From: Alsobacter ponti
Lineage (GTDB): Bacteria > Pseudomonadota > Alphaproteobacteria > Rhizobiales > Beijerinckiaceae
Direction: 5' to 3'
DNA length: 64,000 nucleotides
NCBI RefSeq assembly: GCF_024294805.1
Contig: NZ_JANCLU010000003.1
Span: forward strand, 124,001 to 188,000
Made by a program: the position numbers and the translations under genes. Shown here in pieces: positions 52,048-60,230 of the stretch (position 1 is its first letter; the number at the start of each line of letters is the position of its first letter). Below the pieces are notes generated by a model, which was not told where the DNA came from, ran no database searches, and worked only from the letters and a program-made list of their open reading frames with translations.

Positions 52048-52240
52048 GCCCGCCCGCCCCCGGAGCGGTGGAGCGAAAGCGGAACCGAATCCGGGGCCCA
52101 GCGCACGATGTTCGCGCGTCAGCGCGGCATTAGGGAAAAGGCCTATGCAGCGCCGCTTCGCGGCATCATCCATGCGCTGGACCCCGGATTCCCCTCCGCT
52201 GACGCTGCGGGGCTCCGGGGACGGGCGGACTGGCGTCCGC
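52048..52240. repeat. Dispersed repeat, copy B
   Basis: Same orientation as copy A at 42254-42445. Shared landmarks include GAGCGAAAGCGGAACC, TCCGGGGCCCAGCGCA, CGCCGCTTCGCGGCATCATC and the terminal hairpin GCGGAC-TGGC-GTCCGC. The pair brackets GTA genes g1 to g11. Confidence 0.85.
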
Positions 52241-52310
52241 TATGTGGTTGCACTCAGAGATTGGGGCGGACTTCGTCCGCAACGACGGGCGAACCGCCGC
52301 GCCCCCCCTC

Positions 52311-52421
52311 ACACCACAAAATTCAATCCGCTCACACCCCAAAATCCGCCCTCTTCAACGCTCCGAGCGACACGCCCGCCAGCGTGATGGTGGCATCGCC
52401 GGCGCCGACGACCGCGTCGCC
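52311..52421 (-). pseudogene. Decayed duplicate(s) of the RTX gene 3' end
   Basis: On the minus strand about 30 codons ending at the stop at 52332 read GDAVVGAGDATITLAGVSLG then ALKRADFGV, nearly the same as the C-terminus of the RTX protein at 53147. A second shorter scrap (FVV, stop) is seen at about 52314-52324. Similarity stops sharply at about 52421. Confidence 0.75.
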
Positions 52422-52433
52422 TAGCTGGCCTGG

Positions 52434-52943
52434 TCAAGCTCCGCCCTCACAAATAACGTTTTTAGGATTTACCGGGACAAGCTTCCTATTGTGGATATCG
52501 ACACGCCAAGCTTGGTAGATCGGGCTTAGCTTCCATGTCAGCGCAGGTCCCTGTTTGTCTTTTCCATAAGCAACGAATAATGATTTTGAGTTCGCCCGAT
52601 CACGACAATTAAGCGGATAGGAAATCGAGTTTCCTTTCACCATCACCGCATCGACAATGATAGACTTTTCGCCATCTTTAACATTGATCTCTTGATCGGT
52701 ATCTAACAAAATAACGTTCTCGTTGTCGAATTGCACCAGCGACAATCCAAACGAACAAGACTTATATCCAGACACTTCCAGGCACGAACCGCCTAAAATT
52801 TTCACCCCTTCGTCGTGCTCGAGGTCCGATAATTTTTTCCCGATCAGGTGCCTTTTCTCGACTGCAAATGCATTCGTTGGAATGAGTGAATGCGATGTCA
52901 TGTAAAAAATTGTCAATATCAATATTTTAGAAAATATATTCAC
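52434..52943 (-). CDS. Foreign-looking secreted protein of unknown function
   Basis: 169 residues from GTG 52943 with AGGTG upstream. Sec signal peptide (ILILTIFYMTSHSLIPTNAFA), then a small beta-rich-looking domain with four Cys residues (GGSCLEVSGYKSCSFG, LNCRDRA, VICEGG). Base composition and codon use (many AAA, AAT, ATA, TTT) differ sharply from all neighbours, suggesting recent acquisition. No family recognised. Confidence 0.65.
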   Translation of the reverse strand: MNIFSKILILTIFYMTSHSLIPTNAFAVEKRHLIGKKLSDLEHDEGVKILGGSCLEVSGYKSCSFGLSLVQFDNENVILLDTDQEINVKDGEKSIIVDAVMVKGNSISYPLNCRDRANSKSLFVAYGKDKQGPALTWKLSPIYQAWRVDIHNRKLVPVNPKNVICEGGA

Positions 52944-53146
52944 TTCTTCACCTCGTATCCTGTAGTTTTTTGATACTTACTGCTTTGAAGTTCTTTGCTA
53001 TTGCTTGGAATGAAACGATTTCAGGTCTGCAAGTTTGCCGTCAGTTTGCGACTGGAATGGTAACAGCGCCGCCTCTCGTGTCGAGGGACTGGCGGTTGAA
53101 CGGCCATCCTGCCGAGTTCCTGAACCCGCGGGTTTCCGCGCCTCCC
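52944..53146. other. AT-rich spacer with a possible truncated upstream ORF end
   Basis: On the minus strand a frame ending at the stop that overlaps the AGGTGA Shine-Dalgarno of the next gene reads PEIVSFQAIAKNFKAVSIKK then LQDTR. It opens after a TGA 27 codons before its stop, so it may be the truncated end of a gene once cotranscribed with the secreted-protein gene. Confidence 0.35.
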
Positions 53147-54739
53147 TCACACCACGAAATCCGCCCCCTTCAGCGATGCGAGCGAGACGCCCGCGAGCGT
53201 GATGGTGGCATCGCCGGCGGTGACGACGGCGTCGCCGGCGGCGTTTTCGGTCATCGCGGCGAGCACGCCGGCTTCGCCGTAGAGGCCGAGGCCGCGCAGG
53301 TCGAGCTTGTCCTGCGCCGCGGCGAAGTCCTCGATCAGGTCGTGGCCCGTGTCGCCGGCCCCGAACAGGAACACGTCGGCGTCGCCGCCGCCCGCCAGCG
53401 TGTCGTCGCCCTGCCCTCCGCGCAGCGTGTCCGCGCCGGCGTCGCCCGCCAGCCGGTCGTCGCCGGCCTCGCCGCGCAGCGAGTCCGCGCCCTCGCCGCC
53501 GGAGAGCGTGTCGTCGCCGGACTGGCCGGCCAGCAGGTCCGCCCCGTCGCCGCCGAACACCGCGTCGTCGCCGTGCGCGGCGTAGACGGTGTCGTTGCCG
53601 GCGTCGCCGAAGATGAGGTCGTCGTCGCCGGCCACGGCGTCGACGAAGGAGGGCCCGCCCTGCAGAAGGTCGTTGCCCTGCCCGCCATAGAGCGTGTCGT
53701 GGGAGAGGCCGCCGTTCAGCGTGTCCGCGCCGGGATCGCCGATCAGCTCGTCCGCGCCGTCGTTGCCGCTCAGCAGGTCGTTGCCGCCGCCGCCGATCAG
53801 GCGGTCGTTGCCTTCCTGCCCGATCAGGGAGTCGTCGCCCGCCGCGCCGCGCAGCGTGTCGGCGCCAAGGCCGCCCTGGATGGTGTCGCTGTCGGCCCCG
53901 CCGTCGACCGTGTCGTCGCCGGCGAGACCGTTCAGCGCGTCGGCCCCCGCACCGCCCCAGATCGTGTCGTTGCCGTCGTCGCCGGCGACCGAATCGTTGC
54001 CGTCGCCCGCCTGCACGCGGTCGGCGTCGCCCGAGGCGAACACCGTGTCGTCGCCTGTGCCGCCGTCGACGCTGTCGCGGCCCGCGCCGCTGGCGATGAG
54101 GTCGTTCCCCGCCCCGCCGAGCACCGTGTCGTCGCCGTCGCGCGAGGTGGGCATGTCCGCCGCCCCGGTCAGGGTGTCGTTGCCGTCGCCGCCGTCGATG
54201 CTGTCGTTGCCGGTGAAGTGGTCGTACTTGTCGGGGGTCTGGTGATCGAGGATGAGATCGTTGCCGGCGCCGCCGAGCAGGGTGTCGTTTCCGTCCGTTC
54301 CGTAGACGGTGTCGTCGCCGTCCCCGCCGTCGCTGACGTCGCCGGTATTGAGCGCGCCGGAGATCACGTCGTTGCCCGGCCCGCCGCTGTTGGAGGACGC
54401 GCCCGAGAGCGTGTCGTCGCCGCCCTCCCCGTAGAGCACCGGCCCGCCCTCGCGGGCGAAGAGATTGTCGCCGCCCTCGCCGCCGAGAACGGTGTCGCGG
54501 CCGAAATTGTCGACGATGACATCGGCCCCGTCGCCGCCATCGAGCAGATCGTCGCCATTGTGGCCGTACTGGTCGTTGCTATAGGCGTCGACGAGGGAGT
54601 CGGCGCCGAGGCCACCCAGCAGTGTGTCGTCGCCGGCGCGCGCCTCGATGGTGTCGTCGCCGGCTAAGCCGCTCAGGGAGTCGGACTCCGGGGTGTCCAG
54701 CAGCAGGTCGCCGCCATCCGTGCCGTTGATGATCGCCAT
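53147..54739 (-). CDS. RTX calcium-binding repeat protein, type I secreted
   Basis: 530 residues built almost entirely of GGxGxDxLx-type nonapeptide repeats (for example GGDGDDTVYGTDGNDTLLGG), which form Ca-dependent parallel beta-rolls. No enzymatic domain precedes them. The C-terminus (IEDFAAAQDKLDLRGLGL, then DATITLAGVSLASLKGADFVV) resembles M10/serralysin-type C-terminal domains used for type I secretion. No ABC/MFP secretion genes are nearby. Likely an extracellular or surface-layer-like protein. Confidence 0.88.
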   Translation of the reverse strand: MAIINGTDGGDLLLDTPESDSLSGLAGDDTIEARAGDDTLLGGLGADSLVDAYSNDQYGHNGDDLLDGGDGADVIVDNFGRDTVLGGEGGDNLFAREGGPVLYGEGGDDTLSGASSNSGGPGNDVISGALNTGDVSDGGDGDDTVYGTDGNDTLLGGAGNDLILDHQTPDKYDHFTGNDSIDGGDGNDTLTGAADMPTSRDGDDTVLGGAGNDLIASGAGRDSVDGGTGDDTVFASGDADRVQAGDGNDSVAGDDGNDTIWGGAGADALNGLAGDDTVDGGADSDTIQGGLGADTLRGAAGDDSLIGQEGNDRLIGGGGNDLLSGNDGADELIGDPGADTLNGGLSHDTLYGGQGNDLLQGGPSFVDAVAGDDDLIFGDAGNDTVYAAHGDDAVFGGDGADLLAGQSGDDTLSGGEGADSLRGEAGDDRLAGDAGADTLRGGQGDDTLAGGGDADVFLFGAGDTGHDLIEDFAAAQDKLDLRGLGLYGEAGVLAAMTENAAGDAVVTAGDATITLAGVSLASLKGADFVV

Positions 54740-54822
54740 GGCCCATCCCTCCCTTCAGGCGGACGCGGGGTCCGCGGGACGAGGGCGACAACGGGCGGCG
54801 GGGCGGAACGTTCCGGAGAGGG

Positions 54823-55368
54823 TCAGGGCTTGCGGCCGGCCTTCTTCGGCCAGGCGAGAGGCCAGGGGCGGATGCGGTCGACGACGTCCTCCAGCGCGAT
54901 CTCGTCTTCGCGGCAATGGACCTTGCCCTTCACCGAGACGCCGGCCTGCTCCACCGTTTCCGGCGTGCCGGAGACCAGCGGGTGCCACCACGGCAGGTCG
55001 CGGCCCTCGGCGACCAACCGGTAGCCGCAGGTGGGCGGCAGCCAGGTGAGCGTGCGCACCGCCTCCGGCGTCAGGCCGACGCAGTCCGGCACCACGGTGG
55101 TGCGGTTCTCGTAGTCGGCGCAGCGGCAGGTGGCGGCGTCGAACAGCCGGCAGGCGATGTCGGTGGCGTGGATGCGGCCGGTGTCCTCGTCCTCCAGCTT
55201 GACGAGGCAGCAGCGGCCGCAGCCGTCGCACAGGCTCTCCCACTGGGCGCGGTCCATGGCTTCGAGCGGGGTGTCGCGCCAGAACGGCCGCGACGCCGGC
55301 TCGCGCAGCGCCGCGTCGGCGGGGGGCAGCTTCCCGGCGGCGGTCGCCCGTCTGGTCGTCCTCGTCAT
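54823..55368 (-). CDS. YcgN-family cysteine cluster protein (UPF0260)
   Basis: 181 residues from ATG 55368 (GGAG at 6 nt). The Cys-rich core [18 protein letters not shown], then [18 protein letters not shown] and [11 protein letters not shown] are diagnostic for the Fe-S/Zn CxxCxxCC family. Cytoplasmic, function unproven. Single gene. Confidence 0.9.
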   Translation of the reverse strand: MTRTTRRATAAGKLPPADAALREPASRPFWRDTPLEAMDRAQWESLCDGCGRCCLVKLEDEDTGRIHATDIACRLFDAATCRCADYENRTTVVPDCVGLTPEAVRTLTWLPPTCGYRLVAEGRDLPWWHPLVSGTPETVEQAGVSVKGKVHCREDEIALEDVVDRIRPWPLAWPKKAGRKP

Positions 55369-55557
55369 CCCGGCTCCACTGTCCCGCCCCGGGGCGGAGT
55401 GTTTCACGGCGTCTTGACTAAACGTCAACCCGCCCGGGCGATACGTGCGAACACGCGCTCGCCACGAGGCTTGATCGCGACTAGAATTGGCACTGAATCC
55501 TCACGCGCTCCGCCCGCCGGGGCGCACCCTGCAACCCAGCCGCGCAAGGGGGCGATC

Positions 55558-57780
55558 TTGGACTTCCGCGGCAGGCTCTCGGCCTGGCAGCGCTTCGTGC
55601 GCGCCTTCGAGGCCTTCGACTCGTGGACCGCCTTCACGCTCGGCGAGGCCGGGCGGCGGCTCGGCGTGGGCTGGGACCGCTACAGCGCCTTCGCCGACCG
55701 CTTCCAGGCGCGCGGCGGCAAGCGCCTGATGGCGGACCTGGCCTGCGAGGGGCTGACGCTGGGCACGGTCGGCCTGCTGTTCATGCTGACGCTCGCCATC
55801 CCGGCGTTCCGCGAGGTCGGCGGCGACGACTGGCTGAAGAAGCAGGATCTCGCCGTCGTGTTCCTGGACCGCTACGGCAACGAGGTCGGACGGCGTGGAA
55901 TTCGACACGATGATTCGATCGCGCTCGACGATTTTCCCGAACATCTGATCAAGGCGGTGCTCGCCACCGAAGATCGCAGGTTTTACGAGCATTTCGGCAT
56001 CGATTTCATCGGAACTGCGCGCGCGCTGATGGCCAACGCCCGCGCCTCCGGCGTGGTGCAGGGCGGCTCGTCGCTGACCCAGCAGCTCGCCAAGAACCTG
56101 TTCCTCACCAACGAGCGCTCCATCGAGCGCAAGGTGAAGGAAGCATTCCTGGCGATCTGGCTGGAATTCCACCTCACCAAGAATGAAATCCTCAAGCTTT
56201 ACCTCGACCGCGCCTACATGGGCGGCGGTACTTTCGGCGCGTCAGCTGCGGCTGAATTTTACTTCGGCAAGTCGGTCAAGGATATCAACTTGGCGGAAGC
56301 GGCGATGTTGGCGGGTTTGTTCAAGGCACCGACCAAATTCGCGCCGCATGTCAACCTGCCCGCCGCCCGCGCCCGCGCCGCCGACGTGCTCGACAACTTG
56401 GTCGACGCCGGGTTCATGACCGCCGGCCAAGTCTACGCCGCCCGCCGCAACCCGGCGACGCCAGTCGCGCGCAAGCAGGAGATCAGTCCAGACTACTATC
56501 TCGACTGGGCCTTCGCCGAAATGAAGCGCCTCGCCGACGACGGGAAACTTGGGCATGACCGCGTGCTCACGGTGAAGACCGCGCTGGATACTTCCATCCA
56601 GAAAGGGGCGGAAGCATCGCTGGAGTCCATCCTGCGCCAGTATGGCGGCTCCTACGACGCCAGCCAGGCGGCGACCGTCGTGATGGACCCGGACGGCGCG
56701 GTGCGGGCGATGGTGGGCGGCCGTGACTATGGCGCGAGCCAGTTCAACCGGGCCACCGACGCCCTGCGGCAACCGGGTTCGTCTTTCAAGCCTTTCGTCT
56801 ATACGACTGCTCTTCTCACGGGCAAGTTCAAGCCGTCGACGATCGTCGTGGACGCGCCGATCTGCATCGGCAACTGGTGCCCGAGCAACTACGCGCATTC
56901 TTACTCCGGCTCGATTCCTCTTGCCGTCGCCCTGGCGAAGTCGATCAATACGATCCCGGTGCGGCTCTCCATTGCCATCGGCGACGGAAGTCCCAAGGCC
57001 GGGCGCGCCAAGATTGTCGACACCTGCCGCCTGATGGGCCTCACCACCCCGCTCACCGACACCGTCTCCCTGCCCATCGGCGCCGCCGAGGTCACGGTGC
57101 TCGACATGACCGCCTCCTATGCCGTCTTCGCCAATGGCGGCAAGCGCGCCGACCCCTACGCCGCCGTCGAGGTCCGCAACTCCCACGGCGACGTCATCTT
57201 CACCCGCGAGAAGGATGGCCCGAAGGCGAAAACCATTCTGCCGGAAGGGGTTATCGCCGACATGAACTCCATGCTGGTGAAGGTCGTGGAGGAAGGCACG
57301 GGCCGCAAGGCGCTGCTCCCGGGCATCAAGGTGGGCGGCAAGACCGGCACCACGAACGCCTATCGCGACGCCTGGTTCGTCGGCTTCACCGGCAATCTCG
57401 TGGCGGGAGTCTGGTTCGGCAACGACGACTACTCCTCGACCAACAAGATGACCGGCGGCTCCCTCCCCGCCATGGCCTGGCACGACATGATGGCCCCCGC
57501 CCACCAGGGCATGGAGCTGCGCCCCCTGCCCGGCATCGCGCCGGCCGCGCCCGCCGTCGCCTCCGCCTCGGCCGCCTCCCCCGCCGCGCCGGCCGAGGCC
57601 CCGGCGGCCCTGCGGCCGACCGTGCTCAACCGCCGCTCCCTGGAGGCGCTGGGCGGTATCGAGACCCTGCTGCGCAACCTCAACGCCCGCCGCGAGCTCT
57701 TGCCCGACGCCGCCTCGCTGGAGACCGGCACGGTCGCCCAGAACGCCCGGACGACGGGCGGAAAGGTCGTGGTTCCGTGA
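55558..57780 (+). CDS. Class A penicillin-binding protein (transglycosylase/transpeptidase, PBP1A family)
   Basis: 740 residues from TTG 55558, with AAGGGGG upstream. A hydrophobic helix at about 66-85 anchors it in the inner membrane. GT51 domain with catalytic Glu138 (ATEDRRFYEHFGID) and GGSSLTQQLAKNLFL; transpeptidase motifs Ser408-S-F-Lys411, Ser462-I-Asn464 and Lys595-T-G-Thr598. Polymerises and cross-links peptidoglycan. The C-terminal 80 residues are Ala/Pro-rich. It overlaps the DUF1214 gene downstream. Confidence 0.92.
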   Translation: MDFRGRLSAWQRFVRAFEAFDSWTAFTLGEAGRRLGVGWDRYSAFADRFQARGGKRLMADLACEGLTLGTVGLLFMLTLAIPAFREVGGDDWLKKQDLAVVFLDRYGNEVGRRGIRHDDSIALDDFPEHLIKAVLATEDRRFYEHFGIDFIGTARALMANARASGVVQGGSSLTQQLAKNLFLTNERSIERKVKEAFLAIWLEFHLTKNEILKLYLDRAYMGGGTFGASAAAEFYFGKSVKDINLAEAAMLAGLFKAPTKFAPHVNLPAARARAADVLDNLVDAGFMTAGQVYAARRNPATPVARKQEISPDYYLDWAFAEMKRLADDGKLGHDRVLTVKTALDTSIQKGAEASLESILRQYGGSYDASQAATVVMDPDGAVRAMVGGRDYGASQFNRATDALRQPGSSFKPFVYTTALLTGKFKPSTIVVDAPICIGNWCPSNYAHSYSGSIPLAVALAKSINTIPVRLSIAIGDGSPKAGRAKIVDTCRLMGLTTPLTDTVSLPIGAAEVTVLDMTASYAVFANGGKRADPYAAVEVRNSHGDVIFTREKDGPKAKTILPEGVIADMNSMLVKVVEEGTGRKALLPGIKVGGKTGTTNAYRDAWFVGFTGNLVAGVWFGNDDYSSTNKMTGGSLPAMAWHDMMAPAHQGMELRPLPGIAPAAPAVASASAASPAAPAEAPAALRPTVLNRRSLEALGGIETLLRNLNARRELLPDAASLETGTVAQNARTTGGKVVVP

Positions 57781-58421
57781 GCGCGGCCGCCCGCCCGGGC
57801 GAAGCCGATTTCGCGCTGCGCGAGACCCGGGCCGGCTCCGGCCTCGGCCGCCTCGCCGGCGTCGTCGCCTGCTTCCTCATCGCCGCCGGCACGGGCCTGG
57901 GCGCGACCTGGCTGGCGCTCGAGAACAACGCCGGTCTGGACGCCGTGAAGGCGGGGCCGTGGACCGCCTGGCCGCGCAACGGCGCGCCGGACGCCGACCC
58001 CTATTCCCGCGCCGTCGTGGCGCGCTCCGGCGAGCTGCCGCTGGGTCTGGGCGAGGGGCTGGCCTTCACGGCGACGCGCGACAGCGCCCGCCGACCGCTG
58101 GTGGGGCGCTGCATCTACCGCGTCACCGGGCGCACCCCGCAGACCCGCGCCTGGACGCTGACGGTGAGCGCGCCAGGCGGGCGGCTGATCCCCAACGCGG
58201 CGCGCCGCTACGGCTTCACCTCGGAGGAGATCGTCCGCGACGGCTCCGGGCGCTTCACCATCGTGCTGTCGCGCGAGGCGCGCCCGGGGAACTGGCTGCC
58301 GGTCGAGACGGAGGGCCGGGTGGAGCTGATGCTCCGGCTCTACGACACGCCCGTCAGCGCCGTCGCGGCCGCGCTCGATCCGGGGTTGCTTCCCACCATC
58401 GAACGGGACGGCTGCTCGTGA
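57777..58421 (+). CDS. DUF1214-domain membrane protein
   Basis: 214 residues from GTG 57777 (GTGA overlap with the PBP stop). One transmembrane helix near residues 24-46 (LAGVVACFLIAAGTGLGATWLAL), then the DUF1214 domain: DPYSRAVVARSGELPLGLGEGLAFTATRD, and a C-terminal segment NWLPVETEGRVELMLRLYDTP. Function unknown; paired with DUF1254. Confidence 0.82.
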   Translation: MSAAARPGEADFALRETRAGSGLGRLAGVVACFLIAAGTGLGATWLALENNAGLDAVKAGPWTAWPRNGAPDADPYSRAVVARSGELPLGLGEGLAFTATRDSARRPLVGRCIYRVTGRTPQTRAWTLTVSAPGGRLIPNAARRYGFTSEEIVRDGSGRFTIVLSREARPGNWLPVETEGRVELMLRLYDTPVSAVAAALDPGLLPTIERDGCS

Positions 58422-58990
58422 CCATCGGCCGCATCCTCTATGTCACGGCCGCGGGGCTGATCCTGGGCGGCATCGTCCACCTGGGATCGGTGCTCGCCAT
58501 CCCCGCCGCCGCCTCCCCCAACGCGGACGACCGGCTCGCGGCCTACGCGCCGCGCCACCAGCTGACTATGCTGCCGCGCGCCGAGCCCGGCCCCGGCCTG
58601 CCTCACCGCGACCCCGCCGTGGCGCTCGGGGTGTGCCGCTTCGACCTCGCCGCCGGCCCGCTGCGGGTGCGCGCCTCCTCGGTCGACGGCTTCCTGTCGC
58701 TCGCGTTTTATACACCGACCGGCAGCGTGTTCTATGCGCTGACGGACCGCAGCGCGGTGCGCGGCGCGCTCGACATCCTGGTCGTGACGCAGGAGCAGCT
58801 CGACGAGATCGTCGCTGGCGATCCCGAGGACGAACCGGTCAGCGAGTTGCGGCTGCTGGCCCCCCAGACGGCGGGCTTCGTGACGTTCCGCGCGCTGGCC
58901 GGGGAGCCCGATCTCTACCCCGAGGCGGAGGCGCGCATCCGCGCCGCGCGCTGCGCGCCCGAGCCGCTGAGCACGGGCGCGACCCGATAG
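58418..58990 (+). CDS. DUF1254-family membrane protein
   Basis: 190 residues from GTG 58418 (GTGA overlap). N-terminal transmembrane helix, then the DUF1254-like region (HLGSVLAIPAAASPNADDRLAAYAP, LSLAFYTPTGSVFYALTDRSA). DUF1254 and DUF1214 are often fused; here they are separate coupled genes downstream of a PBP gene, so an envelope role is likely. Confidence 0.82.
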   Translation: MTIGRILYVTAAGLILGGIVHLGSVLAIPAAASPNADDRLAAYAPRHQLTMLPRAEPGPGLPHRDPAVALGVCRFDLAAGPLRVRASSVDGFLSLAFYTPTGSVFYALTDRSAVRGALDILVVTQEQLDEIVAGDPEDEPVSELRLLAPQTAGFVTFRALAGEPDLYPEAEARIRAARCAPEPLSTGATR

Positions 58991-58994
58991 TCCG

Positions 58995-59783
58995 CTACTT
59001 GGGCGGAAGCTCCTTCTCCGTGCGGGGAAAGAACGTGGCGGAACGCGCGGTCGGGACCGCCCCTGGCGTCACCGAGCAGCGTTCCAGGCTGCGCCGCCCC
59101 GCCGCGAGGGCCGCCAGCGTGCGCTCGGCCTTGACCGCGTCCCGGTCGGGGCTCTCGACCACGAGCCGGTCGAGAGCGTAGCGATAAGCCGCCTCGCGTT
59201 CGAGGATAGCGACCCGGACCTCGGCGACGACGCGGCGGTTCTCGTCGACCCTGTTGGCCGCCTCGGCGCGTTCGTCCGGACTCAGGGAGGCCGTTCTGTC
59301 GAGGGCGGAGAGGCGCACGCGGTCGGTCTCGGCGACCCGGCACGCCACCGCCGCGAAGGGGTCGATCAGCTGGCGGTCCGCCTCGGCGTCCTCGCGGACA
59401 CGCTGGTAGCGCGCGCGCGGCGAGCGGTCCGGCGCGGAGGAGATCGCATCCCAGTAGGTGGGTCCGTCGAGCGCGCCAGCCGACCCGGGCAGCAGCCGGG
59501 CGGAGGCGGCGTCCGCGGCGACGCGGGTCCAGCCGTTCCCGGCCTGCGGAGGCGTGCGGAAGCGGTAGGACCGCGTACGCAACTCCTGTTCGTCATCGGT
59601 CAGCAGCGCCCCGGAAACAGCCTCACCTCGCGCCGCGGCTGCGTACCAGCCCGCGCCGGCGAGGCCGCTGTTCCACACCGACGCGGTGGGCCGGCCGAAA
59701 TCTCCCGTCTCGACGCATGCTGAGACGGATAGCGCCAGGCCGAGCGCCGCCGCCGCGCGCGGCGTCCTCGAAACACTGGTCAT
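58995..59783 (-). CDS. Putative lipoprotein of unknown function
   Basis: 262 residues from ATG 59783, overlapping the upstream small gene by 4 nt. A signal with lipobox (ALGLALSVSAC) predicts membrane anchoring. The C-terminal half is helical and Arg/Glu-rich (SLSPDERAEAANRVDENRRVVAEVRVAILEREAAYRYALDRLV), perhaps coiled-coil. No recognised domain. Confidence 0.7.
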   Translation of the reverse strand: MTSVSRTPRAAAALGLALSVSACVETGDFGRPTASVWNSGLAGAGWYAAAARGEAVSGALLTDDEQELRTRSYRFRTPPQAGNGWTRVAADAASARLLPGSAGALDGPTYWDAISSAPDRSPRARYQRVREDAEADRQLIDPFAAVACRVAETDRVRLSALDRTASLSPDERAEAANRVDENRRVVAEVRVAILEREAAYRYALDRLVVESPDRDAVKAERTLAALAAGRRSLERCSVTPGAVPTARSATFFPRTEKELPPK

Positions 59784-59989
59784 CCGGCGCGCCGGCGCGA
59801 GCGTCTCGGCGGCGTCTTCGCCGCGGTCGCGCCGAGGCCGCCGGCCGTGGGGCGGCCAGGCCCGGGCGGATCGTCGTTGCGTGTGTAGCGGACGCCGGTG
59901 AAGAACAGGATTTCGGCGCCCGCCCCGCTCGGCGGTTCCGCCGCGCGGCGGCGCGACTCGGTCGCGCGGAACGGTAAAATCAGGGCCAT
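59780..59989 (-). CDS. Small conserved alphaproteobacterial protein
   Basis: 69 residues from ATG 59989 (AGGGGTGG upstream). The N-terminus MALILPFRA and the central GAEILFFTGVRYTRN look like a small Rhizobiales family of unknown function, with a basic C-terminus. It overlaps the lipoprotein gene by ATGA. A CtrA-like TTAACCAT box lies about 55 bp upstream. Confidence 0.65.
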   Translation of the reverse strand: MALILPFRATESRRRAAEPPSGAGAEILFFTGVRYTRNDDPPGPGRPTAGGLGATAAKTPPRRSRRRAG

Positions 59990-60041
59990 GCGGCCACCCC
60001 TTGCAGCCGGGACTTCGCTGAGACTTCGACAAGACGCGGTC

Positions 60042-60049
60042 ATGGTTAA
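60042..60049 (-). promoter_or_regulatory. CtrA-like half-site TTAACCAT
   Basis: TTAACCAT on the minus strand, 53 bp before the start of the 69-residue gene. It matches the CtrA half-site consensus of alphaproteobacteria; a second TTAA half-site at the expected spacing is not clear. Confidence 0.4.
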
Positions 60050-60149
60050 CGGCGGGTAAACAGGCCTTGGCTCCCGCGCGAACCGCAACCGGCGGTGCGC
60101 AAAAGCCACACTCATCACCCTGTGGATGCAGGCATCCGCAGCGCCCGGA

Positions 60150-60190
60150 TTAACCCACCGCTAACTACGCCGGCCTAGCGTCGAGGGCAT
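60150..60190 (+). promoter_or_regulatory. TTAAC-N19-CCTAGCGTCGAGGGCAT element (copy 2)
   Basis: Same two blocks and spacing as 11342-11382, here 40 bp upstream of the DUF2336 start. TTAACC and a nearby CTAAC resemble CtrA half-sites. Confidence 0.5.
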
Positions 60191-60230
60191 CGATTCTTCG
60201 TCCGATTCACCTGCAACCTGGCAGGTCGCC

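Larger units (their letters stand above)
51797..52433. other. Intergenic region upstream of the GTA cluster
   Basis: About 640 bp with no intact gene. It holds the candidate GTA promoter, a GGGCGGGC/GCCCGCCC hairpin (51974-51993), repeat copy B (52048-52240), another GCGGAC-TTC-GTCCGC hairpin (52266-52280), and decayed 3' ends of the RTX gene (52311-52421). Confidence 0.75.

Noticed and set aside
42254-52280. Hairpin-rich repeats as CRISPR or attachment sites
   Set aside because: Only two dispersed copies plus one tandem unit, no regular spacers, no cas genes and no integrase.
55414-55428. TTGAC-TAAAC-GTCAA inverted repeat upstream of the PBP gene as an operator
   Set aside because: Arms are only 5 bp and no promoter boxes align with it; could be chance.
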